From NCBI GenBank assembly GCA_017545045.1, contig JAFYDA010000044.1:1-41967 (forward strand): a stretch of 41,967 bases of DNA. The letters run 5' to 3'. The translations under genes and the position numbers were made by a program. Of this stretch, positions 1-9,183 are shown piece after piece. The notes under the pieces are model-generated. The model saw only the letters and a program-made list of their open reading frames with translations. It did no database searches and had not been told where the DNA came from. The stretch comes from Prevotella sp. (GTDB taxonomy: Bacteria > Bacteroidota > Bacteroidia > Bacteroidales > Bacteroidaceae). Position 1 is the first letter of the stretch. The number at the start of each line of letters is the position of its first letter.

Positions 1-521
1 CGGCGTTCTTGGCGCACAGCACGCGCTCCGAACATTGCAGCACCAGCGCAGGCGGCGTGACACCGAAGATGCGCTGATAACGCTCCTTGCCCTCGGCAAA
101 CGTGGTCTTCAGGAACAGGCACAGCAGTCCGTCCGTTGGCAGCAGTCGCAGGGCGTGCAGCACGTACTCCGTGGCGTACTTGTAGGGCGGATTGGTAACG
201 ATGGCCGTGCAGCCCTCGGGCATCTCCTTCTGCTCGAAAAAGTTTACCCCCCCCCATTCCGTAGCCACGGTCCACGAGGTCGGTGCTTACCACGTGGTAG
301 CCGCGCTGCCGTAACCGCTCACTCAGACAGCCGCTGCCGCACGACGGTTCCCACACTCCCTGCGGCAACTCCACATAGGGGTAGTCGCACAGCAGGTCGA
401 TGGTCACGGGGTCGGTGGCGTAGAAGTCGTCCGTCTCGCGCTCCTTCTCCGTATGGTTCGATGCGCCCAGCGTCTTGAAGATGCTGTTGCCGTTACCGTT
501 CCAGTCTTTATTGGTGCTCAT
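1..521 (-). pseudogene. DNA adenine-type methyltransferase, frameshifted at a 9-G tract, cut by window edge
   Basis: Reading from ATG at 521 the product starts MSTNKDWNGNGNSIF and contains a SAM-binding motif I (EPSCGSG, about residues 65-71). It reaches DRGYGMGG at the G tract (plus-strand C9 at 247-255). With 9 G the frame leaves the conserved one. With 8 G it would continue as VNFFEQKEMPEG and then the amino-methyltransferase motif IV NPPY. This NPPY-type family, usually with DRGYGxGGxxF at this point, is common in Bacteroidales phages, so I take the frame after the tract to be the real one. The enzyme would methylate DNA, probably adenine, to protect phage DNA or mark it. The start overlaps the end of the 244-aa gene by 14 bases, so the two are translationally coupled. 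The gene is truncated at the left edge. The extra base could be a sequencing error, a dead gene or a phase-off state. Confidence 0.75.
247..255. repeat. Homopolymer C9/G9 tract inside methyltransferase gene
   Basis: Nine consecutive C on the plus strand (G9 in the coding sense) lie exactly where the methyltransferase frame breaks. Removing one base restores the frame. Mononucleotide G tracts of 8-11 are classic slipped-strand phase-variation sites in other bacteria. A second C9 lies at 41336-41344. Confidence 0.9.
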
Positions 522-1242
522 TCTCTACAAACATGTCTCGTTCCTCTTCCTCTTCGGGAGCCTGCCATACGCCGTTGATTTCCTCCAGCTCCGTAGCAAG
601 CTCTTTCTCCGTCAGTCCGTACTTGCGGCGCAACTTCTCGCGCTCCTCGTCCGAAAGGCTCTGTCGGTCGCTCTTGACTACGCTGACATCACCCGTGATG
701 TTGATGTTCGTGTTCGGCATCTGCTCCTGCGGGTCTTCGTCGTCCTTGAAGTCGTTGTGCAACTTGAACATCTCCTGGTTGGCTTCCTTTACGGCCTGCC
801 ACGTGCCCGTCTGCCTGCCGAACTCCGACAGCCACTCCACGTTAGCTTCCACCATTGCCTGATGGATGTACCGTTTCGACGTGTTCAGCCGCGCCAGCAA
901 CTGATTCACCAGCCAGATGTCGTTGGCAATGTTCGTCTCCGACCGCAGCGAGATAGCCCCCGTTGCCTCGTCGCGCCGTATGCCCAGCGCCTTGACTATC
1001 TCCATGCTCACGGGGTTGCCCATGTCGGCACAGTCCATTAGTTGCCGGTAGTCCCGCGCCGCCACGTTCTTCACGATGGTGCGTATCGGCGTCCCCGGAT
1101 TGTTCATAAACACGCGGTAGCACTCCAGACACAGGTTGGCCCTGAACTTCTGCTCCAGCGTCATGTGCATCTTGTCGATGGCCACGCCGCTCTGCGTCCA
1201 CGCCACCACCTTATCGACATAGCCCGTAGATAGTTGGCTCAT
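508..1242 (-). CDS. Unknown phage protein (244 aa), possible small-terminase-like
   Basis: I do not recognise the family. The protein has a helical N-terminal two thirds (residues 1-150) and a charged, acidic C-terminal tail (EEEEERDMFVENEHQ). The region around residues 50-75 (TPIRTIVKNVAARDYRQLM) could form a DNA-binding helical segment. Its position just before a methyltransferase and after another charged protein would fit a packaging or DNA-metabolism role such as a small terminase subunit, but this is inference. The start at 1242 is supported by a good Shine-Dalgarno AAGGAGG about nine bases upstream, which is uncommon in Bacteroidetes. It begins only three bases after the stop of the 462-aa gene, so the two genes form one unit. 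Confidence 0.8.
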   Translation of the reverse strand: MSQLSTGYVDKVVAWTQSGVAIDKMHMTLEQKFRANLCLECYRVFMNNPGTPIRTIVKNVAARDYRQLMDCADMGNPVSMEIVKALGIRRDEATGAISLRSETNIANDIWLVNQLLARLNTSKRYIHQAMVEANVEWLSEFGRQTGTWQAVKEANQEMFKLHNDFKDDEDPQEQMPNTNINITGDVSVVKSDRQSLSDEEREKLRRKYGLTEKELATELEEINGVWQAPEEEEERDMFVENEHQ

Positions 1243-1245
1243 TGC

Positions 1246-2634
1246 TTAGTCCTCCTTTTCGTTTTGTTTCTTGCTTGATTGCTTTCTTGAAATCTTTCTT
1301 TCTTGTTTTGTTGCTTGCTTGGCGGAAGCCTTTGTGTCAGCGTCTGGTTTCTTGTGGTTCTTCTCGTAGTCCTCGATAGCGGCATCCACGATGGGGCGAT
1401 ACACCTTCGCTTCCTCTTCGCCTAAGAGTTCTACCAGTCGTGCATAGCGCTTCTCCATCGTCTCGATGCGCTGCTTCACGTTTGGCTTATCCTTGCGCTT
1501 GATATATCGCAGCAGGTCGGTAATCTCCTGCTTCCGTTTCTCCTCGTCCCTCATCTTGGCGGCATATTCTGGACTATCCTGTTCTATGAGCCGCTTGATG
1601 CGGGCGTCGATGGCAGGGTCTTCCCTCCGCACCTTCTCATAGTAGGGTCGTGTGATGTGCATCACTTTTTCTATATCCACGCCCTTGAAGCGAGCCTTAA
1701 ACTTCTCTGTGAAGGGGACATCCAGCTCCAGACGCTTGAACAGCACAGCCAGTTCGTCATCCACCGCTGCGTAGGTACTCTCGAAAGCCTCTCGTGCTTC
1801 CTCGGCCTTCTTTGCCCAACTTGCTATCTCGTTCTGACTGCCATTGTGCTCAGCCAGCACCTTTGCCGTCTGCGCAGCATCGCCAAATGCCGTGCGCTGG
1901 TCGCGCACCCTGTCAATCCGCTCCTGCAGCTCCTTCGAGCACAGCCACTTGATTTCGTGCAGCCTTAATCTATCCTCCTCAATGCGGTCACGATAGACAT
2001 CGCCCATCGTCATTGAGGGCGGTGTGATGCTGGCGGGTTTCTCGGCAGGAGTTTCGTTATTCCGTGATTCCGTTACATCATTATTACGACCATCGCCAAA
2101 CAACGACGGGTTCATCGCTTCTTCCTTCCTGCGCTTCTCTTCCCGTTCCATCGCCAGTTCCGCATTATTCTTCTCCCTCGGTGCCTCGCCCATCACCACC
2201 TGCACACCCAGCATCTGCGCGATAGCCCTGCGCTTTCTGCTCTCCGGCGTATCATCGTCAGGCACGCTCACCTCGCCGCGCAATCGCGCTGCAATCTCCG
2301 CATTGCTCGGACGTCCACGTCTCCGCATGGGCACTTTAGGCACTATCACGGCCACCCTGTTTCCCAGCGTGTCCGTCGTCACCAGTCCCTCGGCCAGTGC
2401 CGCCTTTACCTTTTCTATATATACCGGCAACCGTTGCACTCTCGCCGAAAAGTCACCATACCGCAGTGCTTTCTCGCAGAAGTCCTTGGCAAACGGCCAC
2501 TGCGTCATCATCTCGAACAGCCGTTGCAGTTCCGTCATGTTCGTTGGAATCTCGGCAGACAGTCGTGCAAATTCGTCCACCCACTCTGCCTGTTCCTCTG
2601 GCGTCAAGTCGTTGTAGAATCCTTTTGTCGTCAT
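1246..2634 (-). CDS. Unknown phage protein, highly charged, coiled-coil (462 aa)
   Basis: I take the ATG at 2634 (MTTKGFYNDLTPEEQ). An in-frame upstream ATG at 2745 would run through the hairpin region and looks non-coding. The family is not recognised. Residues 1-110 look globular and end in an AT-hook-like RRRGRPSNAE at about 105-115. This motif is also found in DNA-binding phage proteins. The rest is rich in Glu, Lys and Arg with long helices (about 215-400), and the tail is Lys/Gln-rich (about 425-462). The gene is separated from the tape-measure unit by the attenuator-like hairpins at 2686-2742 and is followed by the 244-aa gene. A packaging-associated or DNA-binding role is possible but not shown. 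Confidence 0.8.
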   Translation of the reverse strand: MTTKGFYNDLTPEEQAEWVDEFARLSAEIPTNMTELQRLFEMMTQWPFAKDFCEKALRYGDFSARVQRLPVYIEKVKAALAEGLVTTDTLGNRVAVIVPKVPMRRRGRPSNAEIAARLRGEVSVPDDDTPESRKRRAIAQMLGVQVVMGEAPREKNNAELAMEREEKRRKEEAMNPSLFGDGRNNDVTESRNNETPAEKPASITPPSMTMGDVYRDRIEEDRLRLHEIKWLCSKELQERIDRVRDQRTAFGDAAQTAKVLAEHNGSQNEIASWAKKAEEAREAFESTYAAVDDELAVLFKRLELDVPFTEKFKARFKGVDIEKVMHITRPYYEKVRREDPAIDARIKRLIEQDSPEYAAKMRDEEKRKQEITDLLRYIKRKDKPNVKQRIETMEKRYARLVELLGEEEAKVYRPIVDAAIEDYEKNHKKPDADTKASAKQATKQERKISRKQSSKKQNEKED

Positions 2635-2662
2635 AATCTTCTTTTTTTTAATATTCTTGCTG

Positions 2663-2670
2663 CAAAAATA
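2663..2670 (-). promoter_or_regulatory. Possible Bacteroidetes -7 box
   Basis: The minus strand reads TATTTTTG, a match to TAnnTTTG, 29 bases upstream of the start codon at 2634. No well-spaced -33 TTTG is visible, so this is a weak call. If active it would allow the 462-aa gene to be expressed independently of read-through past the upstream terminator. Confidence 0.3.
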
Positions 2671-2685
2671 CATGATAATGCCCCA

Positions 2686-2742
2686 AATGGTGCGGACAAC
2701 AAAAAGCGGACAGTCTGCATTGCACAGGCTGTCCGCACCATT
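2686..2742 (-). terminator. Terminator with competing longer hairpin (attenuator-like)
   Basis: On the minus strand GCGGACAG (2735-2728) can pair with CTGTCCGC (2712-2705), followed by TTTTT (2704-2700), which is a standard intrinsic terminator. The same left arm is part of a 13-base sequence, AATGGTGCGGACA (2742-2730), that pairs perfectly with TGTCCGCACCATT (2698-2686) beyond the U tract. The two structures exclude each other, as in attenuators. The hairpins sit between the tape-measure/64-aa unit and the 462-aa gene. Confidence 0.65.
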
Positions 2743-2763
2743 CACGGCGATATGAACGGCAGA

Positions 2764-2958
2764 TTATTTTCTTGCAAATAGCTTACCTAAGAGCCAGAAG
2801 GCAGATGTGGTGAGCACATTGGCGGCGACGTCGCTGCCGAAAGCCTTATACCACTGGTTTTTATCGGCGTGCTCCACGAGGTGCTGCAGGTGGTGTTGGT
2901 TCTGCTGGATGGCGCGGAGGATTTCGTCGTTGCTGGAAAAGCCGCTATGAGTTAAAAT
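2764..2958 (-). CDS. Small phage protein lacking a canonical start codon (~64 aa)
   Basis: The reading frame ends at 2764 and encodes a protein-like sequence. It contains SSNDEILRAIQQNQHHLQHL, then DKNQWYKAFGSDVAAN, then a hydrophobic C-terminus VLTTSAFWLLGKLFARK that could be a membrane helix. The frame is open back to a TAA inside the 3' end of the tape-measure gene, but no ATG, GTG or TTG occurs in it. I give ATT at 2958 as a provisional start. It lies in the -1 frame relative to the tape measure and begins immediately after that gene's stop, so re-initiation at a rare start codon or a sequence error are the alternatives. Function is unknown. It resembles small amphipathic proteins with one C-terminal membrane segment. 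Confidence 0.45.
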   Translation of the reverse strand: MLTHSGFSSNDEILRAIQQNQHHLQHLVEHADKNQWYKAFGSDVAANVLTTSAFWLLGKLFARK

Positions 2959-2975
2959 TGCGTTAAAAAGAGTGC

Positions 2976-5900
2976 CTATCCGCCGTAGCGAGCCATGAAC
3001 TTGTCGGCCTCGTGCATCTTAGTGCGCAAGCCCTTCTTGCCACCCGTGTCGTACATGGCGATTTCTGGCGGTATGGGGTTCTGGAGGTAGTAGAGGACTT
3101 GTGCCATCAGCGCGTCGCTGCGGTCAAGGCGCTGGCGCAGGGCTTCGCGCTCGGCGGCAGCGGGGTCTGGATACTCTGTTTTTTCTGAATACTCCGAAGC
3201 GTTGCCTTCGTCGAAGAGAGCGCGGCCACGGGCGGCGGCGTAGCCCTGACGACCACCGTGGCGCTCGTAGTTGGCCAAGTAGCGGATGAGTTCCGGCTCG
3301 TTCATCATAATGGCGCGGGTGGTCTTGCGGCCTACCACGAGTTCGGGACCATTCTCGGCCACCAGCGCGGGATATCCCTGCACCGTTGTGGCTATGGGGT
3401 GTGTCACCAGCCCGTCCTTCGGTGCGGCTTCGGGCGTGGCGGTATATACGTGCCCGTCGTTGCCGAGATAGCGACCGACATTTCCTTCATCATACGTCAG
3501 CATACCAGAGACGAGCTTAACCTTTGGGGTAGATGCCGTGCTGTTGCTGCTCTTGTTTGACGAGAAGGCAGCCTGAAGCAAGCCTTTGAGCAGGGCAGCG
3601 ATGACAGGTATAAGTGCGATGCCCCACCATCCAAGCGTGCCGATAGTCTTGGCGGCTCCCGATGCCGTACCTGCGGCCACATCGACCGTAGCTTTGTCAA
3701 CTGCTTCCTGCTTAGACTGTGCGTTCATAGATTTCTCCATGATAAGATTTTGGGCATACTGCGCGGTCATGTCGATGACGCTCTCGGCAACGGCGACGGC
3801 CATTGAGCGCCAAATTTCCTTCCACGTCATCGACTGTTCCTCAGCCCCAGCTATCATCTCGCCGAGTTTCTTACCGACATTTCCCGCCATATCAATAACA
3901 GGCTTCTCGAACTGATGCAAGCGGCTAATACGTTGCTGGATATTATCCATGATTTTTTTCGTATAAGCCATTGTCTGATCTTGCATTTCCTGTAGGCGTT
4001 GCTGATATACCTCCTCTGAAATAAGCCCTCGTTCGCGCATTTCCTTCGCCTTTTCCCAAATAGCCATCTTTGCTTCGAGAATAGCTTTTTCTCGCAGCAC
4101 CTCCGGGTCTTTGTTCACATCATTGGTCAGCCCCATGATAAAGCCCATCGTCTCGCCTTGTTTCATGGTGTCGTATTGGAACTGGTACAGCTGGATATTG
4201 CGCAACTGTTTGTCGTTCTCCTTTTTCTCATCGGAATGTTCCCACCACGAATCAAGTCGCTTGTTCTGCAAGTCGTCGCGTTTCTTCAAGGCATCGTAGT
4301 ATTCACCTTCCCATTGTATCATGTCGAAATAGAACTTCTGAACGTCGCTCTTGTGGCTGGCAAAATCTTTAATCCAATCGGTGAGGTGCGGTATTTTCTC
4401 TGCCCAGTCTTCCAAATTCATTCCCCAATCATCCAATTCCGCATCATAATCGCCAGTGGTGACGAGTCGTTTAAGCCAACTTAGCACTTGTTGCTCGTCA
4501 TCGGGGTTGGTAAGATACGCATCGACGTTGTTTTTCAGAAACTTGTTACGAAGTTGTTCTTCAGGTGAAACAGGGCGACGTGCTTTGACAGTAACCTCTG
4601 GAATATCTAAACTCTTCCAAACATCTTTATCGCCTTCTTCGCCCTGGTTCTTTGCGGCATCGGCCTCTTGCTTTAGTCGTTTTACATATTCCTCATAAGT
4701 CTCTGTCATTATTCCGAGTGCCACCAATCGGTCGTGGAACGACTTGCCTGCCTGTTCCACATAGTTGTATTGCAACAACAGTTTGTCAACCTCTTCTGTG
4801 ATGGATGCCTTAATGCGGTTAGCCTCTCGAATATTACCTGCCCTGTTCTTGCTTATCTTGTCGAAGAAGGCCGTGGATGTAATGCCAAGAGTATCTTTCC
4901 CGTTAAACTTCCCGAGTGTTGTGTGCAGGTCTGATAACGAAGTGCTGATAATCTCGCCAAGCAGTTCATTGCTCCACTCTCCCTGGTCTGCCATGATGGG
5001 TTTTAAGTTTTCCTTGACATATTTTTCCCACTCTTCTGCTGAAAATTTCTTGTCGCCCGTCAATGCGCCGCGCACGTCGGCTAATACCTCGTTCTTGGAA
5101 ATCTTTAGTTTCTGGAGGTACATATCTGCATCGACACGCGCCAATTTGCCGTCGGCGACAGCGGCTTCAACCACCGATTCTTGAAGTCGGTAAAATTCCT
5201 CTACCTTGTCAATGATAGCTTGCGACTCAGTTTCCACATCTTGAAGTTCTTTACGAAGGGCCTGTTTCCTCTCGGCAAGGGCTTTCTTGCGCTCCTGTTC
5301 TGCCTTTCGTGCGGCTTCTTCCGCTGCTTTGTCTGGCTTCAAGTTGGATAAATTCCCCTTTCTTTTTATTTGTGCTTTAAGAACTTTTTCCTGGAACTTT
5401 TCCATATTGAAGCCACCGACATCGTTCTTATAAAGTTCGTTTACTTCGAGGTTAGTATTGCGCTCGGTGCGATAGCTGCGTTGATAATTAGCAATGGAGT
5501 TCCATACGCGGTAATTTTCGTCAAGACGCTTCTTTTGAACAGGGTCGTAATAGTAAGTCTCTCCAGCGCCCGTCACAAGCACGATACCCTGACCGTAACG
5601 CTTCTTCATTATTTCACCGTAGATGTCCTGCGTTGAGCGGCCTTGGTTCTTTTGCAACCAAACTTGGTCGTAGCCATCCAGTCCCATAGCTTTTGTAGCC
5701 TGGTCGAACTTCATACCGCTACGCATACGCTCCATCTTGTTCTCGCTGTTTACCTCATCGCGGTACTGCTCACGTTCCTCGTAGGCTTTCTTCTGCTTCA
5801 TCACCTCTACCACTTTGGCGTAGGCTTCTGCAAGGTCAATGGCACCGTCAATCTCAATGCCGAGGTAGTCAAGGTATTGCTGATAGTCACTCTTCAATAA

Positions 5901-8612
5901 GTCTTTCAGCAGACGATTGCGCTCCTCCAACGACTTGTTGCTGCCATCGAGAGCCTTTTTGTAGGACTCCAACGGTGCAACCACAAGGTCTATCTTTTCC
6001 TTCGATTTCAACAGTTTCGCGTCAAGTTCCTCCTGCCGCTTCTGGGCACGCTCTGCGGCTTCGGCGGCGGCGTTCATCTTATCGACAAAGAGGCTGACAC
6101 CTGCCACGACGGCTGAGATACCCGCTAATACCCAGTTGCTGTTCATCAACACCTGTAGCGATGCCGTTGCCGTTCGAGCGGCATTGATGGAAACGACGAG
6201 TGCGGCAAACGAGTTGGCTAGCATCCTGATACCGCCAAAGACAGCCATCCACGTCAGCATCTTAATAAGGAAAGGTAGTATCTTGACAAGCGAAATGACG
6301 GTGTTGGTTATCTTTTCGAGCGACGAGTGGAATACATACATCGACGATTCGCTCTGCGTCAAAGCCTTGCTGACCTCATACCACTGTTCGGCCAGCGACT
6401 TCACCATATCCACACCTTCGGGATTGGTAAATGCCTTGGCCCAAAGATTGCTTGCACGTTGCATCAGGGCCTGAGCAGTCTCGTTCTGAATCATGTACTC
6501 GTTGATGACCGCCGTACCGTCCTTAAACGCTGCGGTAGAAGTGGCGAGATGCTTTTTCAGAATATCCACGCGGTCGGCCATTGTGGTCATCACGGCCACC
6601 AGTCGGGCACCGTCGGAACCAAGGTCTTTGAAGATGCCATCAAGGGCATTCATGTTGCCCTTCTTGTTCATAGCATCAAAGATGTCGATGATAGACTGCA
6701 TCGTCTTGCCCTGCGAGAAGTTCTCGTTGATGGAGCCCTTGACAAGTCCGAGCGACTTCTCAATCATGTTGTGGCCCTTCTGTATCGAAGTGAACAACTT
6801 ATTGAACGCCGTGGCAGCCACTTCTGGCATCAGACCCATTGCATCGGCAGCGGAACCGATGGCCAGCAGTTCGTCGGCACTGACGCGGCTCACATTTGCC
6901 AAACCCATCAGTCGCTTTGAGAACTCCACGATATTCTTGCCTGTTGCCGTTGACGTTGCTCCTAACTGGAAGATGGCAGAAGCCGACTTCTGCATAGCCT
7001 GCTCAACGCCGTAGCGTGGAATAAGGTTCATCACCTCGGTCAACTTAGCCAGTGCGGGCAATGCCTCTTCGCCGAGGTCTTCACCCAATGCCATCTGCAC
7101 TTGCTCAGCCGCACGGACGAAGCCCGTCAAACCCTCGACACCATAATTCTGTCCTATACCGAGCTTTGCACCAGTGTAGGCCAATTTGTTTAAAGTCTCG
7201 ATTGTATTGCGACTGTCAATTTTTGAGATATTCGTATAGAGCTTGTTGATTTCCTCGCTCGTCAGTCCTGACACTTTTCGGATGTCGGCCAACGAATCGC
7301 TAAGTTTCAGATTGCTCTTATAGACCCCCGTAATCTTCGACTTGATCATGTTGAAGGCACCGAACACACCGACGTAAGCAGCGATATCCTTAATGGCAGT
7401 ACCGAAGGTGTTGCCCTGCTGACGGATGGCACCCGTATTGTTCTTGATTTGCGTCTCGACAGCCTTCATGTCGGCCTTCAACTTCTTCGCAGCCTTGCTC
7501 TGTGTAGAGTTGAGCGACTGAAGTTTCTGCTGCAACTGCGTGAGGACATTTTGCAACTGCTGGTTAGTGGCGGTCTTTAAGAACTGCTTATCAATCTTGA
7601 TTTCAGCCTGCATGGCGGCAGTCACCTTGTCGATGCGGTTCTTCAGGAGTGCCATCTGCTGAGCGGCGGCACGCGCCTTGGCATCGTTGGTACCTGCGAA
7701 CTGCTGCTGACGGGCTTGCAACGTCTTGTAAGCGGCTTGCAGTTTTTCCAGTTCGACGGCCTGATTGCGATAGACGGCACGGACAGTCTGTGCTGCCTCT
7801 TGTGTAGCTTGTAATTGCTTAGCTGCTTGGTCGGCTTTCTTCTCGTTCTCGGTGAGCAGTTTCAGTTGCTCGTTGACGGATTTCAGTCGCTGTTCCATAC
7901 CAGCGGTCTTGCTCTCGTAGCCCTTCACTCCGCTGGTAGCAGCAATAGCCGACATCAGGGCGGTACGCTCTGCGCCAAGTTGCTGGGCGTTCATCTTCGT
8001 TACGGGCATTACGCCAGTCGGAGCGGTACGCACGGCCATTGCAGCCTGATACTGCTGCTGCATCTGCTCCAACGAGCGACGCCACTTGTTGCCGATGTTC
8101 GGATTATCAAGCTGGGCTTTGATGGCAGCAAGACCCTGCTTCAACTTATCCATCTTGACGTTATCAAGATTTTTTAGCTGTTTTTGAGCCTCGGTAAACG
8201 ACATGGTTAGGCCAGACGTTCCTGAAATCTGGTCCTTGATGCGCTTAATATCATCGATCAGCTTCTGACGGCCTGGCGACTTCTCACTCATCTTGCCAAG
8301 TGCGGTAGTAGCCTCGCGGAGTCCAGACTTCAAATCCTTCAATTTGGAACCTGACAAGTCTTTCATCACTTGACCGTACTTCACCATCGACTGCTGGTTA
8401 TGGATGATAGCCGAGTCAATGGCCGTGGCCTGCTTGGTCAGGTCGCGGAAATCCTTCTTCATCTGCTCCGTCCAGCCGCTCTTCTCGCCCTTTGCGTTCA
8501 GGTCTTTCAGCTTCTGCTTGACGTCTGCCAGTTGTCGGTTCAGGTATTCAAACACGTCCTTCACCGCCTTGGCGTTACAGGTGATGACGAGTTCAGATTT
8601 TCTTGTTGCCAT
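2976..8612 (-). CDS. Tail tape measure protein (1878 aa)
   Basis: This is the largest gene. The product sets tail length and is threaded into the tail tube, later helping DNA passage through the host envelope. Residues 1-400 are almost entirely coiled coil (repeated Lys/Gln/Glu/Leu heptads). Residues about 430-760 match the TP901-type tape-measure core (for example ALPALAKLTEVMNLIPRYGV and LLAIGSAADAMGLMPEVAAT). Two hydrophobic segments follow at about 775-850 (LVKILPFLIKMLTWMAVFGG and WVLAGISAVVAGVSLFV). The next part is Lys/Glu-rich helical and then a Gly/Ala region with another hydrophobic stretch (about 1650-1690). The C-terminus contains ALVAENGPELVVGRKTTRAI, a motif often seen at tape-measure ends. 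At about 180 nm predicted length this implies a long-tailed siphovirus or myovirus. It lies downstream of the 180-aa tail gene. Confidence 0.95.
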   Translation of the reverse strand: MATRKSELVITCNAKAVKDVFEYLNRQLADVKQKLKDLNAKGEKSGWTEQMKKDFRDLTKQATAIDSAIIHNQQSMVKYGQVMKDLSGSKLKDLKSGLREATTALGKMSEKSPGRQKLIDDIKRIKDQISGTSGLTMSFTEAQKQLKNLDNVKMDKLKQGLAAIKAQLDNPNIGNKWRRSLEQMQQQYQAAMAVRTAPTGVMPVTKMNAQQLGAERTALMSAIAATSGVKGYESKTAGMEQRLKSVNEQLKLLTENEKKADQAAKQLQATQEAAQTVRAVYRNQAVELEKLQAAYKTLQARQQQFAGTNDAKARAAAQQMALLKNRIDKVTAAMQAEIKIDKQFLKTATNQQLQNVLTQLQQKLQSLNSTQSKAAKKLKADMKAVETQIKNNTGAIRQQGNTFGTAIKDIAAYVGVFGAFNMIKSKITGVYKSNLKLSDSLADIRKVSGLTSEEINKLYTNISKIDSRNTIETLNKLAYTGAKLGIGQNYGVEGLTGFVRAAEQVQMALGEDLGEEALPALAKLTEVMNLIPRYGVEQAMQKSASAIFQLGATSTATGKNIVEFSKRLMGLANVSRVSADELLAIGSAADAMGLMPEVAATAFNKLFTSIQKGHNMIEKSLGLVKGSINENFSQGKTMQSIIDIFDAMNKKGNMNALDGIFKDLGSDGARLVAVMTTMADRVDILKKHLATSTAAFKDGTAVINEYMIQNETAQALMQRASNLWAKAFTNPEGVDMVKSLAEQWYEVSKALTQSESSMYVFHSSLEKITNTVISLVKILPFLIKMLTWMAVFGGIRMLANSFAALVVSINAARTATASLQVLMNSNWVLAGISAVVAGVSLFVDKMNAAAEAAERAQKRQEELDAKLLKSKEKIDLVVAPLESYKKALDGSNKSLEERNRLLKDLLKSDYQQYLDYLGIEIDGAIDLAEAYAKVVEVMKQKKAYEEREQYRDEVNSENKMERMRSGMKFDQATKAMGLDGYDQVWLQKNQGRSTQDIYGEIMKKRYGQGIVLVTGAGETYYYDPVQKKRLDENYRVWNSIANYQRSYRTERNTNLEVNELYKNDVGGFNMEKFQEKVLKAQIKRKGNLSNLKPDKAAEEAARKAEQERKKALAERKQALRKELQDVETESQAIIDKVEEFYRLQESVVEAAVADGKLARVDADMYLQKLKISKNEVLADVRGALTGDKKFSAEEWEKYVKENLKPIMADQGEWSNELLGEIISTSLSDLHTTLGKFNGKDTLGITSTAFFDKISKNRAGNIREANRIKASITEEVDKLLLQYNYVEQAGKSFHDRLVALGIMTETYEEYVKRLKQEADAAKNQGEEGDKDVWKSLDIPEVTVKARRPVSPEEQLRNKFLKNNVDAYLTNPDDEQQVLSWLKRLVTTGDYDAELDDWGMNLEDWAEKIPHLTDWIKDFASHKSDVQKFYFDMIQWEGEYYDALKKRDDLQNKRLDSWWEHSDEKKENDKQLRNIQLYQFQYDTMKQGETMGFIMGLTNDVNKDPEVLREKAILEAKMAIWEKAKEMRERGLISEEVYQQRLQEMQDQTMAYTKKIMDNIQQRISRLHQFEKPVIDMAGNVGKKLGEMIAGAEEQSMTWKEIWRSMAVAVAESVIDMTAQYAQNLIMEKSMNAQSKQEAVDKATVDVAAGTASGAAKTIGTLGWWGIALIPVIAALLKGLLQAAFSSNKSSNSTASTPKVKLVSGMLTYDEGNVGRYLGNDGHVYTATPEAAPKDGLVTHPIATTVQGYPALVAENGPELVVGRKTTRAIMMNEPELIRYLANYERHGGRQGYAAARGRALFDEGNASEYSEKTEYPDPAAAEREALRQRLDRSDALMAQVLYYLQNPIPPEIAMYDTGGKKGLRTKMHEADKFMARYGG

Positions 8613-8640
8613 AGTCTATGTCGTTTTTGCGTTGTCGATA

Positions 8641-9183
8641 TTATACAATAGAAAGGTTCATTGGCTGACCCTCGAAAGTTTCAAGCACTTGGAAGTCCAG
8701 TTTGGCATCGTAGAATCGTTGGACGTAGTTCTCCAGTCGGGTCAGCGTATGATTGATTTCAGGCCGTATGCCAGGACGGTGACTGGCTCCCTTCGACGGT
8801 GCCCAGAGCGTGTAGCGGCTCTTGTAACGGACGTTCTTGCCACGCTCAACGTCCTCGGCATGACGGCCAGCGCCTACACCGATGTCAACGTACTGCATAT
8901 AGTCGTTGAAGCGGAATCCCATCGTCACCATGCCCGTCTTCTCGTTGGCCTCGTACACCGTACCCTCGAACGACTTGATACCCTCGCCCTTGGAATACCA
9001 TCCACCGTGCTGACGGCGATACTCGTTCACTTCGGGATAGGCCGAATAGGGGGCGTATGGAAACACCCTCTGCGTCATCATATTGATTTCGAGCTGCGAA
9101 AGCGTCTGCTCCTTGAACAGGTTGGCGATGTAGCGCAGGGGATAGAGCGACTTCCACTCTGACTTGCTCAGTTGGTCTGCCAT
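8641..9183 (-). CDS. Tail-region protein (180 aa)
   Basis: The protein begins MADQLSKSEWKSLYPLRYIA and has a mixed alpha/beta composition with no signal peptide or membrane segment. It is next to the tape-measure gene (28-base gap) and similar-sized proteins occupy this position in Bacteroidales phages. A role as a tail completion or tail-initiation protein is inferred from position only. The N-terminal third is helical, and the middle (residues 70-105, SFEGTVYEANEKTGMVTMGF) looks like beta strands. The TnpB element lies immediately upstream and separates this gene from the chaperone-position genes that would normally be in the same operon. Confidence 0.8.
   Translation of the reverse strand: MADQLSKSEWKSLYPLRYIANLFKEQTLSQLEINMMTQRVFPYAPYSAYPEVNEYRRQHGGWYSKGEGIKSFEGTVYEANEKTGMVTMGFRFNDYMQYVDIGVGAGRHAEDVERGKNVRYKSRYTLWAPSKGASHRPGIRPEINHTLTRLENYVQRFYDAKLDFQVLETFEGQPMNLSIV

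Noticed and set aside
35-478. Plus-strand ORF of 147 aa at the left edge
   Set aside because: It is antisense to the methyltransferase, with Arg/Ser-rich low-complexity product.
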